A DNA stretch of 42,493 nucleotides from Candidatus Stahliibacteriota bacterium. GTDB lineage: Bacteria > Hydrothermota > Tepidihabitantia > SM23-42. Under the pieces are notes generated by a model, which saw only the letters and a program-made list of their open reading frames with translations, did not search any database and had not been told where the DNA came from. Shown here one piece after another: positions 1-9,229 of the stretch. Location: contig JAUWCU010000007.1 in assembly GCA_030609135.1 (NCBI GenBank), positions 1 through 42,493 on the forward strand, given 5' to 3'. Position 1 is the first letter of the stretch. Every line of letters begins with the position of its first letter. A program made the position numbers and the translations under genes.

Positions 1-156
1 GCCTGAAAACAAAAAGTCCCTTTAGTATATTAATAATAATGAAAATTACGTAATTGTCAAGCCCCTTTTTGCTTGAAAAAGTCTTTATAAATCGAGGCAA
101 AAACGTGATAAAAATGAATCTTGCTGGCATTTCAGTAAAACTGAATTCGGATCCTT

Positions 157-2637
157 TCAAAATTGCCTTAATTCATTCCTTAAAATGGACAAGATTTCGT
201 TATTTTCCGGGTTGACTTTGGCTGCTGCCTTGAGTGCACTGATTGATCGTTTAATATCGCCTTGGTTTTTATATACAAGACTACTTAAGAACAGCCTTTG
301 ACCTTTGAGGTATCGGCTCATCTTGTCGAGGTCATCAATATCAGCAAAGGTGTTTGTTATATCACTTCTGCATCTTAGCAGCTCAATCAAATTGATATGC
401 CAGTTTTCTCGGCGCAGGCTGTGCGGTGTAAAAAACTCCAGAACCGGACGGTCGTCAGTATTGATTCCGGCATCTTTTGTAAAGTGATGTACGGCATTTT
501 CATCGAGGATTAAAGACGTGGCAATTAAGTATGGATCGTCAAGGATGTCATCCGCCAACTCAGCCAATTGATCGGTGAATTGAGCAAAGTCAAGCTGAAT
601 AGGTTCATTATGTCCAAGCAGAATACCGTGGGAATGCGCGAGCCAAACTGAGGTGTGTGGAAAGACCGACGAGAAAGTTCTTATGAGGGTTCTGAATTCA
701 GGGAGGGACAGCTTGTGCAAAGGTAGGTATTGACAGATAACACCCCCCGGGTTTAAGAGTCGTTTGCAGCTCACGAAGTATTCTTTTGTATACAAATTGT
801 TGCAGCCCAAGGTTGGATGAGTTGGGTCGCATGAGATGATGTCATACTTCTTATTAGTCAGGAGAACGTAGTGTCTACCGTCATTGCTGATAAACTTGAC
901 CCGGGGGTCATTAAAGACGTTCTTATTGAAACGACTGAAGAACTTCGCGGCAGTCTTGACACCTGGACAGATTTCAACGCAGTCGATACTGGTGACATCG
1001 TGTTCAGCCACGGCTGATGAAGTAATGCCGATGCCAAAACCGACAACCAATACTGTATCGGCATCCGGGTTGACGAAGAATGGTAAATGGCCTAATAGCC
1101 TGACGACTTTCAAGGCATCATAAGTAGTACCGCAGACCGCACTATTGTTTATGTAACAAGCCCTAATGCCAGTGAGCCGATCCTCGTTGACAATAACTGT
1201 ACCCTGGGTCGTTTCTTTATAAAAAAGAATTTTATCGGCACGCATCTTGCTTCGGAACATCGAAGGTGGCAGTACCATGTGCTTGCTGAAACCAGACCAG
1301 GCAAGAACCAGAACGATAATGAGTACACAGGATACAGTTACTGCAAAACGCATTTTTTTCTTTGATACAAAAACAGCAAAAAGAACCAACCCTATACTCA
1401 GGTTGATAAAAGCAATGCAGACAACACTTTTGACGATCCCCAATAAAGGTATTAGAAGGAAACCAGCGATTAAAGAACCGATAATAGAACCCATAGTATT
1501 TGTGAAAAAGACTTTGCCTACATTCCTACCTAAAGTCTGCAGATTTTGTGTGAGTAGTTTGCACAGAAGTGGAAAACTGATACCCATGCAAAGGGTCGGG
1601 ATAAACGCAATGACAAAAGAAAGAAGTAGACCAGGAAGGATCAGGCGCAGTACTGGCACTTGTAAGGCACCTCTGATCGAAAAAAGCAAACCAGGTAGAT
1701 CATTGAGCAGGCATGCGCCTAATATAACATATAGACCGATGATTGTTTGACAGATGGCGAGTACCGGGATCAGGTTTTTTTTCGTATGGAAAAATCTCGC
1801 AAAAAGCATGCTGCCAAGTGCGATTCCGAAGAGAAAGACAATGAGGATACTGGTGAAGCTATAGGTCGAATTAGCAAGGAAGATATACAGGGCTCGGGTC
1901 CAGAGTATTTCATGGGCTAATCCACAGAAACCAACAAGCCCAGGGATCACCAGTAGATTATTGCGCATTGATTGCCGAAGAGGAGTTTCTGTAATGTTTT
2001 TATTTGGTGCTGTCGTTTTTGTTTTGCGCGTGAACCATAGACGTGAAAAAAGACCTAACAAAAAATTGATCGCCACTGCAAACATGATACTTAAGGTCTG
2101 ACCAAAATTTGCGATTAGGTAAAAACCAGCTACAAGGGCACCGAGTACACTACCCAGAGTATTTATTGCATATACCCACCCAACCCCTTTGCCAATTCTA
2201 TCCTGATTATGCACAAATGCTCTGATCAGAATTGGCAAGGTGCCACCCATTAGCAAGGTAGGTATGAGCATGAACAAAGAAGAAATCAGTATGATAAGCA
2301 ATGTTGAAACCGAGTTGCCTCTTGATATCAGATAGAGTATTCTATGAAATGTCGGTAGTTTTCCAAAGACAAAGAAAGCAACCAACGAGGAAATACTTAT
2401 TCCAAATTGCAAGACACTAAAGAGTTTTAGGACGTGAATGGTTTTGTCGACTTTTTTACCAAAAATCATACTGCCGAAGCCGAGTCCGGCCATGAATACG
2501 GCGACTACGATCGTGGTGCCTATTACTGTGCCGCCAAAAGTTAAAGCAAGCTGTCGAGCCCAGATTATTTCATAAACAAGAGCAGAAAAACCAGATAGAA
2601 AACATAGGATTAATAGCATTGCCTTATTTTTAAGCAA
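157..2637 (-). CDS. Multi-TM (MFS-like) protein fused to a spermidine synthase-like methyltransferase domain, with a short TPR-like C-terminus
   Basis: 826-aa ORF. N-terminal half is multi-TM (LSGFSALVYEIIWARQL repeated as GFCGLAHEILWTRAL). C-terminal half has a SAM-binding segment (DTVLVVGFGIGITSSAVAEHDVTSIDCVEICPGV) and the spermidine synthase-like YDIISCDPTHP. Start is TTG at 2637 or ATG at 2619. Confidence 0.85.
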   Translation of the reverse strand: MLKNKAMLLILCFLSGFSALVYEIIWARQLALTFGGTVIGTTIVVAVFMAGLGFGSMIFGKKVDKTIHVLKLFSVLQFGISISSLVAFFVFGKLPTFHRILYLISRGNSVSTLLIILISSLFMLIPTLLMGGTLPILIRAFVHNQDRIGKGVGWVYAINTLGSVLGALVAGFYLIANFGQTLSIMFAVAINFLLGLFSRLWFTRKTKTTAPNKNITETPLRQSMRNNLLVIPGLVGFCGLAHEILWTRALYIFLANSTYSFTSILIVFLFGIALGSMLFARFFHTKKNLIPVLAICQTIIGLYVILGACLLNDLPGLLFSIRGALQVPVLRLILPGLLLSFVIAFIPTLCMGISFPLLCKLLTQNLQTLGRNVGKVFFTNTMGSIIGSLIAGFLLIPLLGIVKSVVCIAFINLSIGLVLFAVFVSKKKMRFAVTVSCVLIIVLVLAWSGFSKHMVLPPSMFRSKMRADKILFYKETTQGTVIVNEDRLTGIRACYINNSAVCGTTYDALKVVRLLGHLPFFVNPDADTVLVVGFGIGITSSAVAEHDVTSIDCVEICPGVKTAAKFFSRFNKNVFNDPRVKFISNDGRHYVLLTNKKYDIISCDPTHPTLGCNNLYTKEYFVSCKRLLNPGGVICQYLPLHKLSLPEFRTLIRTFSSVFPHTSVWLAHSHGILLGHNEPIQLDFAQFTDQLAELADDILDDPYLIATSLILDENAVHHFTKDAGINTDDRPVLEFFTPHSLRRENWHINLIELLRCRSDITNTFADIDDLDKMSRYLKGQRLFLSSLVYKNQGDIKRSISALKAAAKVNPENNEILSILRNELRQF

Positions 2638-2667
2638 TTTCTTTTCTTGTGTTTAAAATGTAATCAT

Positions 2668-2829
2668 ATTACTCCGAACATATAATAGTTTCAATTATGT
2701 TGTGGAACCTGTCATTCCGAACTTGTTTCGGAATCTCAATAAAGTGAGACTCTGAAATAAATTCAGAGTGACAATAGTGTAACATGCTAACGAAATCCAC
2801 TGAAACTATTATATGTTTTCCTTAGTAAT
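2668..2829 (-). repeat. MITE-like 162-bp element, family 1, copy 1
   Basis: Terminal inverted repeats ATTACTCCGAACATATAATAGTTTCA / TGAAACTATTATATGTTTTCCTTAGTAAT with internal hairpins; near-identical copies at 33636 and 39189. Confidence 0.9.
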
Positions 2830-2870
2830 AGCCTTATACTGCCTTCTTCTCCCATGTGCCTCCTTCTTGT

Positions 2871-3140
2871 TTAGTATCTTATATCAAAATCATCAAATCC
2901 AGAGTCAGTATTATCCCACTTTACATTGATACCTGTAACATGAGCAGAGGGAGGACCGATCTTCAATCGCTTGATGAATTCATTCAACATGCCTTTATCA
3001 CCCTCGGCAATAACCTCAACATTGCCATCAGGAAGATTACGGCAATAACCTCTAATATTGTATTGCTTTGCCATATTGACAGTGAAAAATCGATAGTTAA
3101 CACCCTGGACTATACCCTGGACAATTATTTCGGCCCTCAT
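2871..3140 (-). CDS. acyP: Acylphosphatase
   Basis: 89 aa; IVQGIVQGVNYRFFTVNMAKQYNIRGYCRNLPDGNVEVIAEG matches the acylphosphatase signature. Confidence 0.9.
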   Translation of the reverse strand: MRAEIIVQGIVQGVNYRFFTVNMAKQYNIRGYCRNLPDGNVEVIAEGDKGMLNEFIKRLKIGPPSAHVTGINVKWDNTDSGFDDFDIRY

Positions 3141-3610
3141 GTTAAAAGTTCCTCGAAGATTATTTTTACTGCCTGCGCTGCACTACTTGCTTTTTTAATA
3201 GGTGCATCAATGTCCCAGGTATTGATGCCAATGACCGGGACATTAAACATTAGACAGTATGCTATTTCAGAGAGCGTACCATATTTTCCGTTGATCGCTA
3301 CGGCACAATCGCAGGTTCGGGCGATAATTATGTTTCTTGCCTCGCTCATACCAGTAACAATCGGTATATCAATATAAGGATTGGCATGTGCTTTATTGTC
3401 AGTTGGCAGAATTCCAATAACCAGACCATTGGCGCTCTTTGCCCCTCTTGAAGCCGCATTCATGACGCCGCCCATGCCGCCGGTGATAAGCACGGCTCCT
3501 TTTTGAGCAATCAAAGAACCAACCTCTTCAGCGATTTTTAGACTTTTCTCGTCAGGCTCTGAACCACCAATGACCGCTATTATTTTTTTATCTGTTTTTC
3601 TCCGATTCAC
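3137..3610 (-). CDS. TIGR00725/LOG-like nucleotide-binding family protein
   Basis: 157 aa; IAVIGGSEPDEKSLKIAEEVGSLIAQKGAVLITGGMGGVMNAASRGA and NGKYGTLSEIA motifs. GTG start with upstream GGGGAGAAGAG. Confidence 0.85.
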   Translation of the reverse strand: MNRRKTDKKIIAVIGGSEPDEKSLKIAEEVGSLIAQKGAVLITGGMGGVMNAASRGAKSANGLVIGILPTDNKAHANPYIDIPIVTGMSEARNIIIARTCDCAVAINGKYGTLSEIAYCLMFNVPVIGINTWDIDAPIKKASSAAQAVKIIFEELLT

Positions 3611-3638
3611 CTCTTCTCCCCTGCTCCGTTTCTAATAA

Positions 3639-3712
3639 TCGGGGCGGTGGGATTTGAACCCACGACCTCATGGTCCCGAACCATGCGCGCTAAACCGCTG
3701 CGCTACGCCCCG
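3639..3712 (-). tRNA. tRNA-Pro(CGG)
   Basis: Reverse complement CGGGGCGTAGCGCAGCGGTTTAGCGCGCATGGTTCGGGACCATGAGGTCGTGGGTTCAAATCCCACCGCCCCGA folds as a cloverleaf; anticodon loop TTCGGGA. Confidence 0.95.
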
Positions 3713-3713
3713 G

Positions 3714-4367
3714 TTATTTATTCCACCCTCCTTTACCTACTAAAGGGACGAATGCACAACCAAAAAATTCTTTGCGATAAATACGTCCCTTATGTTTTTC
3801 TACAAAATTAAGCGTTTGGCAAGCCTCATTACCAACTGGGATGACCATTCGACCGTTATTCGCGAGCTGCTCGATCAATGCATCTGGTATTTCTGGAGCG
3901 CCAGCAGTAACGATGATGCCATTATACGGCGCGAACTCAGGCCATCCTAAGGTTCCATCTCTGACAATCAGGTTGATATTACTAAAACCCAATTGTTTGA
4001 GCGTCAGTCGTGCTTTCCTGGTCAGTTCAGAAATTCGTTCCACTGAGTAGACTTTTGAGCACAAAAGTGCCAATATTGCTGTTTGATAGCCTGAACCTGT
4101 GCCGATTTCGAGAACCTTTTCATCACCTTTTAATTCAAGTAATTCAGTCATAGAAGCAACCATATAGGGTTGAGATATGGTCTGGTTCTGCCCGATAGGT
4201 AAGGGATAATCGTTATATGCCTGATGATAGTATGTATTTTCGATGAATAGATGTCGGGGAACCTTCTTCATTGCTTGAATAACCCTTGTGTTTTCAACAC
4301 CACGCGCCACAATTTGTTCTTTTACCATACGTTCTCGCTCGTGCTTCCATTCACTGACCTCGATCAC
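3714..4367 (-). CDS. pcm: Protein-L-isoaspartate O-methyltransferase
   Basis: 217 aa; ERMVKEQIVARGV, IGQNQTISQPYMVA, VLEIGTGSGYQTAILA. Confidence 0.95.
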   Translation of the reverse strand: MIEVSEWKHERERMVKEQIVARGVENTRVIQAMKKVPRHLFIENTYYHQAYNDYPLPIGQNQTISQPYMVASMTELLELKGDEKVLEIGTGSGYQTAILALLCSKVYSVERISELTRKARLTLKQLGFSNINLIVRDGTLGWPEFAPYNGIIVTAGAPEIPDALIEQLANNGRMVIPVGNEACQTLNFVEKHKGRIYRKEFFGCAFVPLVGKGGWNK

Positions 4368-4373
4368 TATATA

Positions 4374-4401
4374 AGGATATTTAAAATGGTTGAAAAGTCA
4401 A
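4374..4401 (-). promoter_or_regulatory. Sigma70-like promoter of pcm
   Basis: TTGACT (4401-4396), N16, TATCCT (4379-4374), then 6 nt to the GTG start. Confidence 0.6.
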
Positions 4402-4423
4402 TAATGGAGAATGTATAGGATAG

Positions 4424-4492
4424 TCCCGCACTTTCGAAGAAAGATGCGGGATCCTCGTCTTTGCGACCGAATGAGAAATTCGGGCAAAGACG
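4424..4492. repeat. Two consecutive stem-loops between GH57 and pcm
   Basis: tcccgca(4424)/tgcggga(4445), and cgtctttgc(4456)/gcaaagacg(4484) with inner ccgaat/attcgg. Confidence 0.7.
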
Positions 4493-4501
4493 GAACAGTG
4501 G

Positions 4502-6199
4502 TTATATTTTTGCAAATATTGATAAATCCAAATTCTGGAAGCAGGAATCCTGCTCAGCTACATCTTTGAGGAAATTCATTTCATCTTCACCGGGCTTTTT
4601 TCTCTCAATAATTTTTGCTAAATACATGAAGTTCTCAAAATGACGACTAAAGCGCAGTTCTGCGTAATCGCGTGCACTCCACGTGGATATGAGGAACTGC
4701 CAGTCAGAGGACTGCAAGAGCAAGAGTTCACGACCGAGTTGCTTGAGCAAAGTTAATTTGTTTTTGTCTTGCGTATTTGAGAAGCGGTCATAGAGAGCAT
4801 AGAATTTATCCTCAGCTTGATAGATTCTTTTCCATGTCCAATCAGTCCATTTGTTCAGCCAGATATAATGAAAACCTCCTTCTCCCCATGAACCTTCAGG
4901 TAAAGATATGATTTTTTCAGGGTCATATTCTTTAAGGAGCATATTACCAGTACTCAGTTCAATCTCAGGGTCCTGTTCAACTGCCTTAAGGATATGATAC
5001 AACCAGCGAGGGCCCTCAAACCACCAGTGTCCGAATAGTTCGGTATCAAACGGCGTACATATCAGAGCCGGTTTATTGGTTTTTTCATAATATTGATTTG
5101 ACAACTCTTTTATCAAGGACAGAAAGTGCTGGGCATGTTCTTTTATTTTGTTTTCAACGATATCTGGATCATAATTTTGCTTCATTGCCAAATCAACCTT
5201 AGGATCAGTGACGCGCCAGTATCTTAAACCACTGGGAAATTTCTTTTTGTGAAAATCAAGATACAATGATTCCCCAGGATACCCGGCTTCACCGCTCCAG
5301 ACCTGGAGTGCGGTTTGAGGATCGCGGGTAAATATAGCGACGGGCTTAAATTGAGGGTTTGAGCAAACCAAGTAAACCTCATAAGGGGTTTTGTCAAAAT
5401 CTTCTTTGATTTCAACAAAGCCCTTTTCAAAGTGCTGCCAAAGATTTGCCAGGGCTTTGAACCTTGCTAAATAAGCACCGATTGCCTTACCGCCTTTTAA
5501 AAGATGAGTGTCAACAATAAAATAATCAATATTGTTTTTGCTTAAAAATTCATCGATACCCTGTCGCGCATAGGCATTCTTGTCCGCGCCAATAACCGGC
5601 GCCCATTCATAAGCCGGTCGGTAAGCACATTCTGGCAGCCAGATACCGCTCGGTGGTTTATTGAAATTCTTATTGTAAGTCTGCACCCCGAGTTTGATCT
5701 GGGCATTAACTGAACGGTCGTATTTGAGCAGGGGTAAATAACCATGGGTTGCAGCTGAAGTAATGATTTCAATGCAGCCTTGGTTTTGCAGGCGGCTGAA
5801 CGCATTAATCAAATTCCTTTTGAATTTAACAACGAAATCGTGTTCAATACTCAAATAAAAATCACGCCACATCTTTGCCACGGACAGAAATTGCTTTTGA
5901 CCCTTACGCCCGAATTCGGTAATATCATTTTCAGCCGCTTCAATCTTGTGTTTTAAATAAAATTCGAACTCGTTGTGAAAATGGTGCGACTTTAACTGTT
6001 CCTGTAAAATCGGTGTGATACCGATATTAATACGGGGAGAGTAGCCTTGTTCGACTAAGCTGTTTAACTGATTTAAGATCGGGATATAGGATTCAGCAGC
6101 TGCCTCGCTCAACCAATCTGTGCCATGTGGCCACCGGCCATGGCCTAAGACCCAGGGCAGGTGGGAATGTAAGGTGAAAGATAAATACGCCCTGGTCAT
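4502..6199 (-). CDS. GH57 / DUF1957-type glycoside hydrolase (1,4-alpha-glucan branching enzyme-like)
   Basis: 565 aa; LSFTLHSHLPWVLGHGRWPHGTDWLSEAAAESY, GIWLPECAYRP, CTPFDTELFGHWWFEGPRWL. Confidence 0.93.
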   Translation of the reverse strand: MTRAYLSFTLHSHLPWVLGHGRWPHGTDWLSEAAAESYIPILNQLNSLVEQGYSPRINIGITPILQEQLKSHHFHNEFEFYLKHKIEAAENDITEFGRKGQKQFLSVAKMWRDFYLSIEHDFVVKFKRNLINAFSRLQNQGCIEIITSAATHGYLPLLKYDRSVNAQIKLGVQTYNKNFNKPPSGIWLPECAYRPAYEWAPVIGADKNAYARQGIDEFLSKNNIDYFIVDTHLLKGGKAIGAYLARFKALANLWQHFEKGFVEIKEDFDKTPYEVYLVCSNPQFKPVAIFTRDPQTALQVWSGEAGYPGESLYLDFHKKKFPSGLRYWRVTDPKVDLAMKQNYDPDIVENKIKEHAQHFLSLIKELSNQYYEKTNKPALICTPFDTELFGHWWFEGPRWLYHILKAVEQDPEIELSTGNMLLKEYDPEKIISLPEGSWGEGGFHYIWLNKWTDWTWKRIYQAEDKFYALYDRFSNTQDKNKLTLLKQLGRELLLLQSSDWQFLISTWSARDYAELRFSRHFENFMYLAKIIERKKPGEDEMNFLKDVAEQDSCFQNLDLSIFAKI

Positions 6200-6204
6200 T
6201 TGTT

Positions 6205-6232
6205 ATTCTATATATATATTGCCAACGGTCAA
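6205..6232 (-). promoter_or_regulatory. Sigma70-like promoter of the GH57 gene
   Basis: TTGACC, N16, TAGAAT, N5, then ATG (6199). Confidence 0.7.
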
Positions 6233-6291
6233 TACCAATTGCTGATACTCCTTCTTCCTGGGGTGGAATTGGGGTCAAATCTCAACAGGTT

Positions 6292-6547
6292 GACCGAGAA
6301 TTAGGAGTAGGACGTTTACGCCTGTATTTTGAGAGTGCAATGTCTTCTGACATTGCATGCAACGAGGGGTCTCGTTGCACTCCATATTTAACGAACCCCG
6401 TCGTATTTTGAAGTTTTGAGGTTACGAGGTTCAGAACATCTGCTCTTCTTAACTTCATAAGTTCATCTTTTTCCAGTTAACTAAAGGCCTGCCTGTGCGT
6501 TCGCACGCAGACAGGCTCTACTCCTACAAATTTCGACATTCTCGGTC
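6292..6547. repeat. 256-bp terminal-inverted-repeat (MITE-like) element
   Basis: Ends GACCGAGAAT...TAGGAGTAG and CTACTCCTA...ATTCTCGGTC; contains hairpins such as gcctgcctgtgcgttcgcacgcagacaggc. Confidence 0.8.
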
Positions 6548-6560
6548 ACTCTGTCTAACC

Positions 6561-6588
6561 TTGACATCATGCATTGTATTGTTATAAT
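6561..6588 (+). promoter_or_regulatory. Sigma70-like promoter of the GWxTD genes
   Basis: TTGACA-N16-TATAAT, with AGGGGAGGA SD before ATG 6607. Confidence 0.8.
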
Positions 6589-6606
6589 GATTTTAGGGGA
6601 GGATTT

Positions 6607-7851
6607 ATGTTGTTTTTAACATACTTATTTTTTTTATCGGCGCCGGTCATTGAATTGTACTGTTTTGACGATGATTACATAGAGCTCTGGTATCAGATAC
6701 CGATAAGTTCGGTATTATCAAAAGCTGAGCAGGAAACATTACGGTTAGGTGATTCAGTTTTTGTATCATTCAAATATCAATTTAATATCTATGATGTGTC
6801 AAATAGTGACTCAGCACACATTGAAGGAACAAAAGGAAGCTATATTAATGCTGAGCAAGAAGACAAGTCCTTGATTGATTATATTTCTGCATCTTTGTAT
6901 GCTGGTGATTTCCACTATTCGTTTTCCATGAATAATAGTGAATACGATACTTCCTTCATTGACACTTTTAAAATCCTGCCAGATACGATTACTTTATGGA
7001 ATAGTGATATAGTATTTGGTAGAAAACCAGATAGAGATGATATTCTTTTTCATAATTTTTCTCTCATTCCCGTAGTCCATTCTACTTTTTCTGATCAAGA
7101 TACTCTGCTCGTATATCTGGAGCTCTATGGTTTAGTTCCGGACAGTCTCTATTATCAAGTAGAGTATCAGGTTATTGATAGTCTTGAGCATACCGTGTTC
7201 GCAAAGAGCGTGCAACGCTTGAAATATGATTATTCCCAGGTTGATACGGTAGGTATATTGCTGGCTGATTTTATCGAAGGCACGTACTGCTATAGAATCA
7301 CAGTTCAGGACCCAGCATCTGGTGGATCGTTTTCATCGACTAAGAAGTTTCACGTTGAATATCTATATGATGAAACATCCCTAATGCCGTTTTACTGGGA
7401 TATTCAGTATTTGGTTAGCATTGGTGATTATGAAAGTTTCAGTCGCCTCAGCCAGTTTGAAAAAAGAGGTTATCTCAAGAAATTCTGGTCAAAGAATGAC
7501 TACTGGTTGTTCGAAAGAAGACTCTTTGAGGCGGATGATAAATTTTCAACGCACACTCTACAGGGCAGGGATTCAGAAAGAGGGAAATATTATATCAGAA
7601 ATGGACCGCCCGATAAAATTGAGGATAAACCAATGACTAGTTGGGGTAGACCGTTTGAGATATGGTGTTACTACACAAGGGGTTACCGTGTAGTGTTTTG
7701 TGATAAGATGAGTAATGGTAATCCTGAAGTCGTGAAAATCTTCAGACCGGGTGACGATATTGATGATGAGCAGTGGTTGTATGATATAGCGCCGGGAACA
7801 TACAAAATCGAGACAAAGACACTATTGGAGGAAGAACTTGAAGAAGAATAG
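6607..7851 (+). CDS. GWxTD domain-containing protein
   Basis: ORF track start 6574 lies upstream of the -10 box; ATG 6607 has SD AGGGGAGGA and is followed by a signal-like MLFLTYLFFLSAPV. RGKYYIRNGPPDKIEDKP...FEIWCYYTRGYRVVFCD is GWxTD-like. Confidence 0.8.
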   Translation: MLFLTYLFFLSAPVIELYCFDDDYIELWYQIPISSVLSKAEQETLRLGDSVFVSFKYQFNIYDVSNSDSAHIEGTKGSYINAEQEDKSLIDYISASLYAGDFHYSFSMNNSEYDTSFIDTFKILPDTITLWNSDIVFGRKPDRDDILFHNFSLIPVVHSTFSDQDTLLVYLELYGLVPDSLYYQVEYQVIDSLEHTVFAKSVQRLKYDYSQVDTVGILLADFIEGTYCYRITVQDPASGGSFSSTKKFHVEYLYDETSLMPFYWDIQYLVSIGDYESFSRLSQFEKRGYLKKFWSKNDYWLFERRLFEADDKFSTHTLQGRDSERGKYYIRNGPPDKIEDKPMTSWGRPFEIWCYYTRGYRVVFCDKMSNGNPEVVKIFRPGDDIDDEQWLYDIAPGTYKIETKTLLEEELEEE

Positions 7852-9145
7852 AATAGTAAAAACAGCGGCAATCATTTTTGCACTTCTTATTATCTACTGT
7901 ACTGCAGTAAACATATTTGCTGCACGCTACTACCGCCTGCTTGAATTTGAAAGAAAGATATTCCTTGGTTTGGAAGGGATCGATACTCTGGCAGCAGAAG
8001 AATATATTAATTTACCATCAGCATCTGAGCGCGGAAAATACTATAACGCATTTTGGGAAGACAAAGAAGTTGCAGACCGCGAGCAATTTGAAGAGAGGAT
8101 AGAGTATGCCTTTCGCCAATATGGCAAGCATTCGCCAATAAGTGATGAGCGTATACAGATATTTGTTAAATACGGTGAACCTTCAAAGAGAGAAGAAATC
8201 TGGCCCCAAAAGAAAATTGCCTTGAAAGTCAAAGAATCAGTGAAGCCTGCTGAAATATGGACATATAAACGAGAAGGTTTAATTTTTGATTTTGTCAGGT
8301 ATGCGCGCGCCTATAAGATGATTGCCCGGTCAGAATTCGGCGAGCATGTGAAAGTACCTCATTTGAAAGAAGTGCATCAGGATAGCTTTATAGAAGTTGA
8401 ATCGACATCGTTACTCGAGTTTGCTATGACTACCGGGAGATTTCGACAAAAGAAAAATCTTACCCGTCTTGAAGTATATTTATCCGTATTGGTTAATGAC
8501 ACAACCGGGATTTCTTTTTCAAGACAGGTGAAGGTGTTTGATAACCAGGATAATATCGTTAAAGAAAAGAATAGTATTCTAATCCCCGTAGACAGTGACC
8601 ATGGGGTTTTCTTTGATGAGGTTAATTTCTGGCTCGATCCGGCAGAGTATCGGCTGGAAATTATAATGAGCGACATCAGTAACCGAACCGTAGGTAAGAA
8701 AACACTTCGGGTCAACCTGCTTGATTATCAGGATGATGCCAAAGAGATTAGTGATCTGGTTCCGATGTGGTTGATCGATAACACTTTTTCGCACGAAAAA
8801 TTCAACAAACCAGTGGGCCGGGTCATCCCGATGACCCAACCAGTATTATTGATCCACACCCCTTTTTACTTCTACGCCGAGGTCTATAACCTCGAAACCA
8901 AGAATGGTATGCATCAATTGAAGATGACTTATGAAGTCATCAATAAAGCGAAGATGAAAAGAGAAATTGTCGATGTTGTGATCAAAGACCAAATAGAGGC
9001 GGGCGATGTCGCCTATTTAGCAGCGCTATATCACCCTATGGATCTTGAACCCGGTTTTTATATTATTACTTTACGGACCGTGGATTTACCAAGTGGTAAA
9101 GAACGGACTGCGGTCTGTGAATTTGAACTACAACCAATAGAATAG
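7838..9145 (+). CDS. GWxTD domain-containing protein
   Basis: 435 aa; TTG start with SD GGAGGAAG, overlapping the previous ORF by 14 bp. SERGKYYNAFWEDKEVADREQFEERIEYAFRQYG...ISDERIQIFVKYGEPSKRE. Confidence 0.8.
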   Translation: MKKNRIVKTAAIIFALLIIYCTAVNIFAARYYRLLEFERKIFLGLEGIDTLAAEEYINLPSASERGKYYNAFWEDKEVADREQFEERIEYAFRQYGKHSPISDERIQIFVKYGEPSKREEIWPQKKIALKVKESVKPAEIWTYKREGLIFDFVRYARAYKMIARSEFGEHVKVPHLKEVHQDSFIEVESTSLLEFAMTTGRFRQKKNLTRLEVYLSVLVNDTTGISFSRQVKVFDNQDNIVKEKNSILIPVDSDHGVFFDEVNFWLDPAEYRLEIIMSDISNRTVGKKTLRVNLLDYQDDAKEISDLVPMWLIDNTFSHEKFNKPVGRVIPMTQPVLLIHTPFYFYAEVYNLETKNGMHQLKMTYEVINKAKMKREIVDVVIKDQIEAGDVAYLAALYHPMDLEPGFYIITLRTVDLPSGKERTAVCEFELQPIE

Positions 9146-9196
9146 CAAACCCCATTTTCCATTATAATACGCCGGGGGTTGAAATTGTCAATAATA

Positions 9197-9224
9197 TTGA
9201 CATAAGAGGTAAAATAAATAGAAT
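9197..9224 (+). promoter_or_regulatory. Sigma70-like promoter of the GGDEF gene
   Basis: TTGACA-N16-TAGAAT-N5-ATG(9230); palindrome TGTCAATaatATTGACA (9186-9202) overlaps the -35. Confidence 0.7.
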
Positions 9225-9229
9225 TATAT

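Noticed and set aside
1247-1750. 167-aa + strand ORF
   Set aside because: Fully antisense to the well-supported spermidine synthase-like gene; no family features.
2856-3377. 173-aa + strand ORF
   Set aside because: Antisense to acylphosphatase and the LOG-like gene.
6574-6606. N-terminal extension of the first GWxTD ORF (MYCYNDFRGGF)
   Set aside because: Overlaps the -10 box; ATG 6607 has the SD and signal-like sequence.
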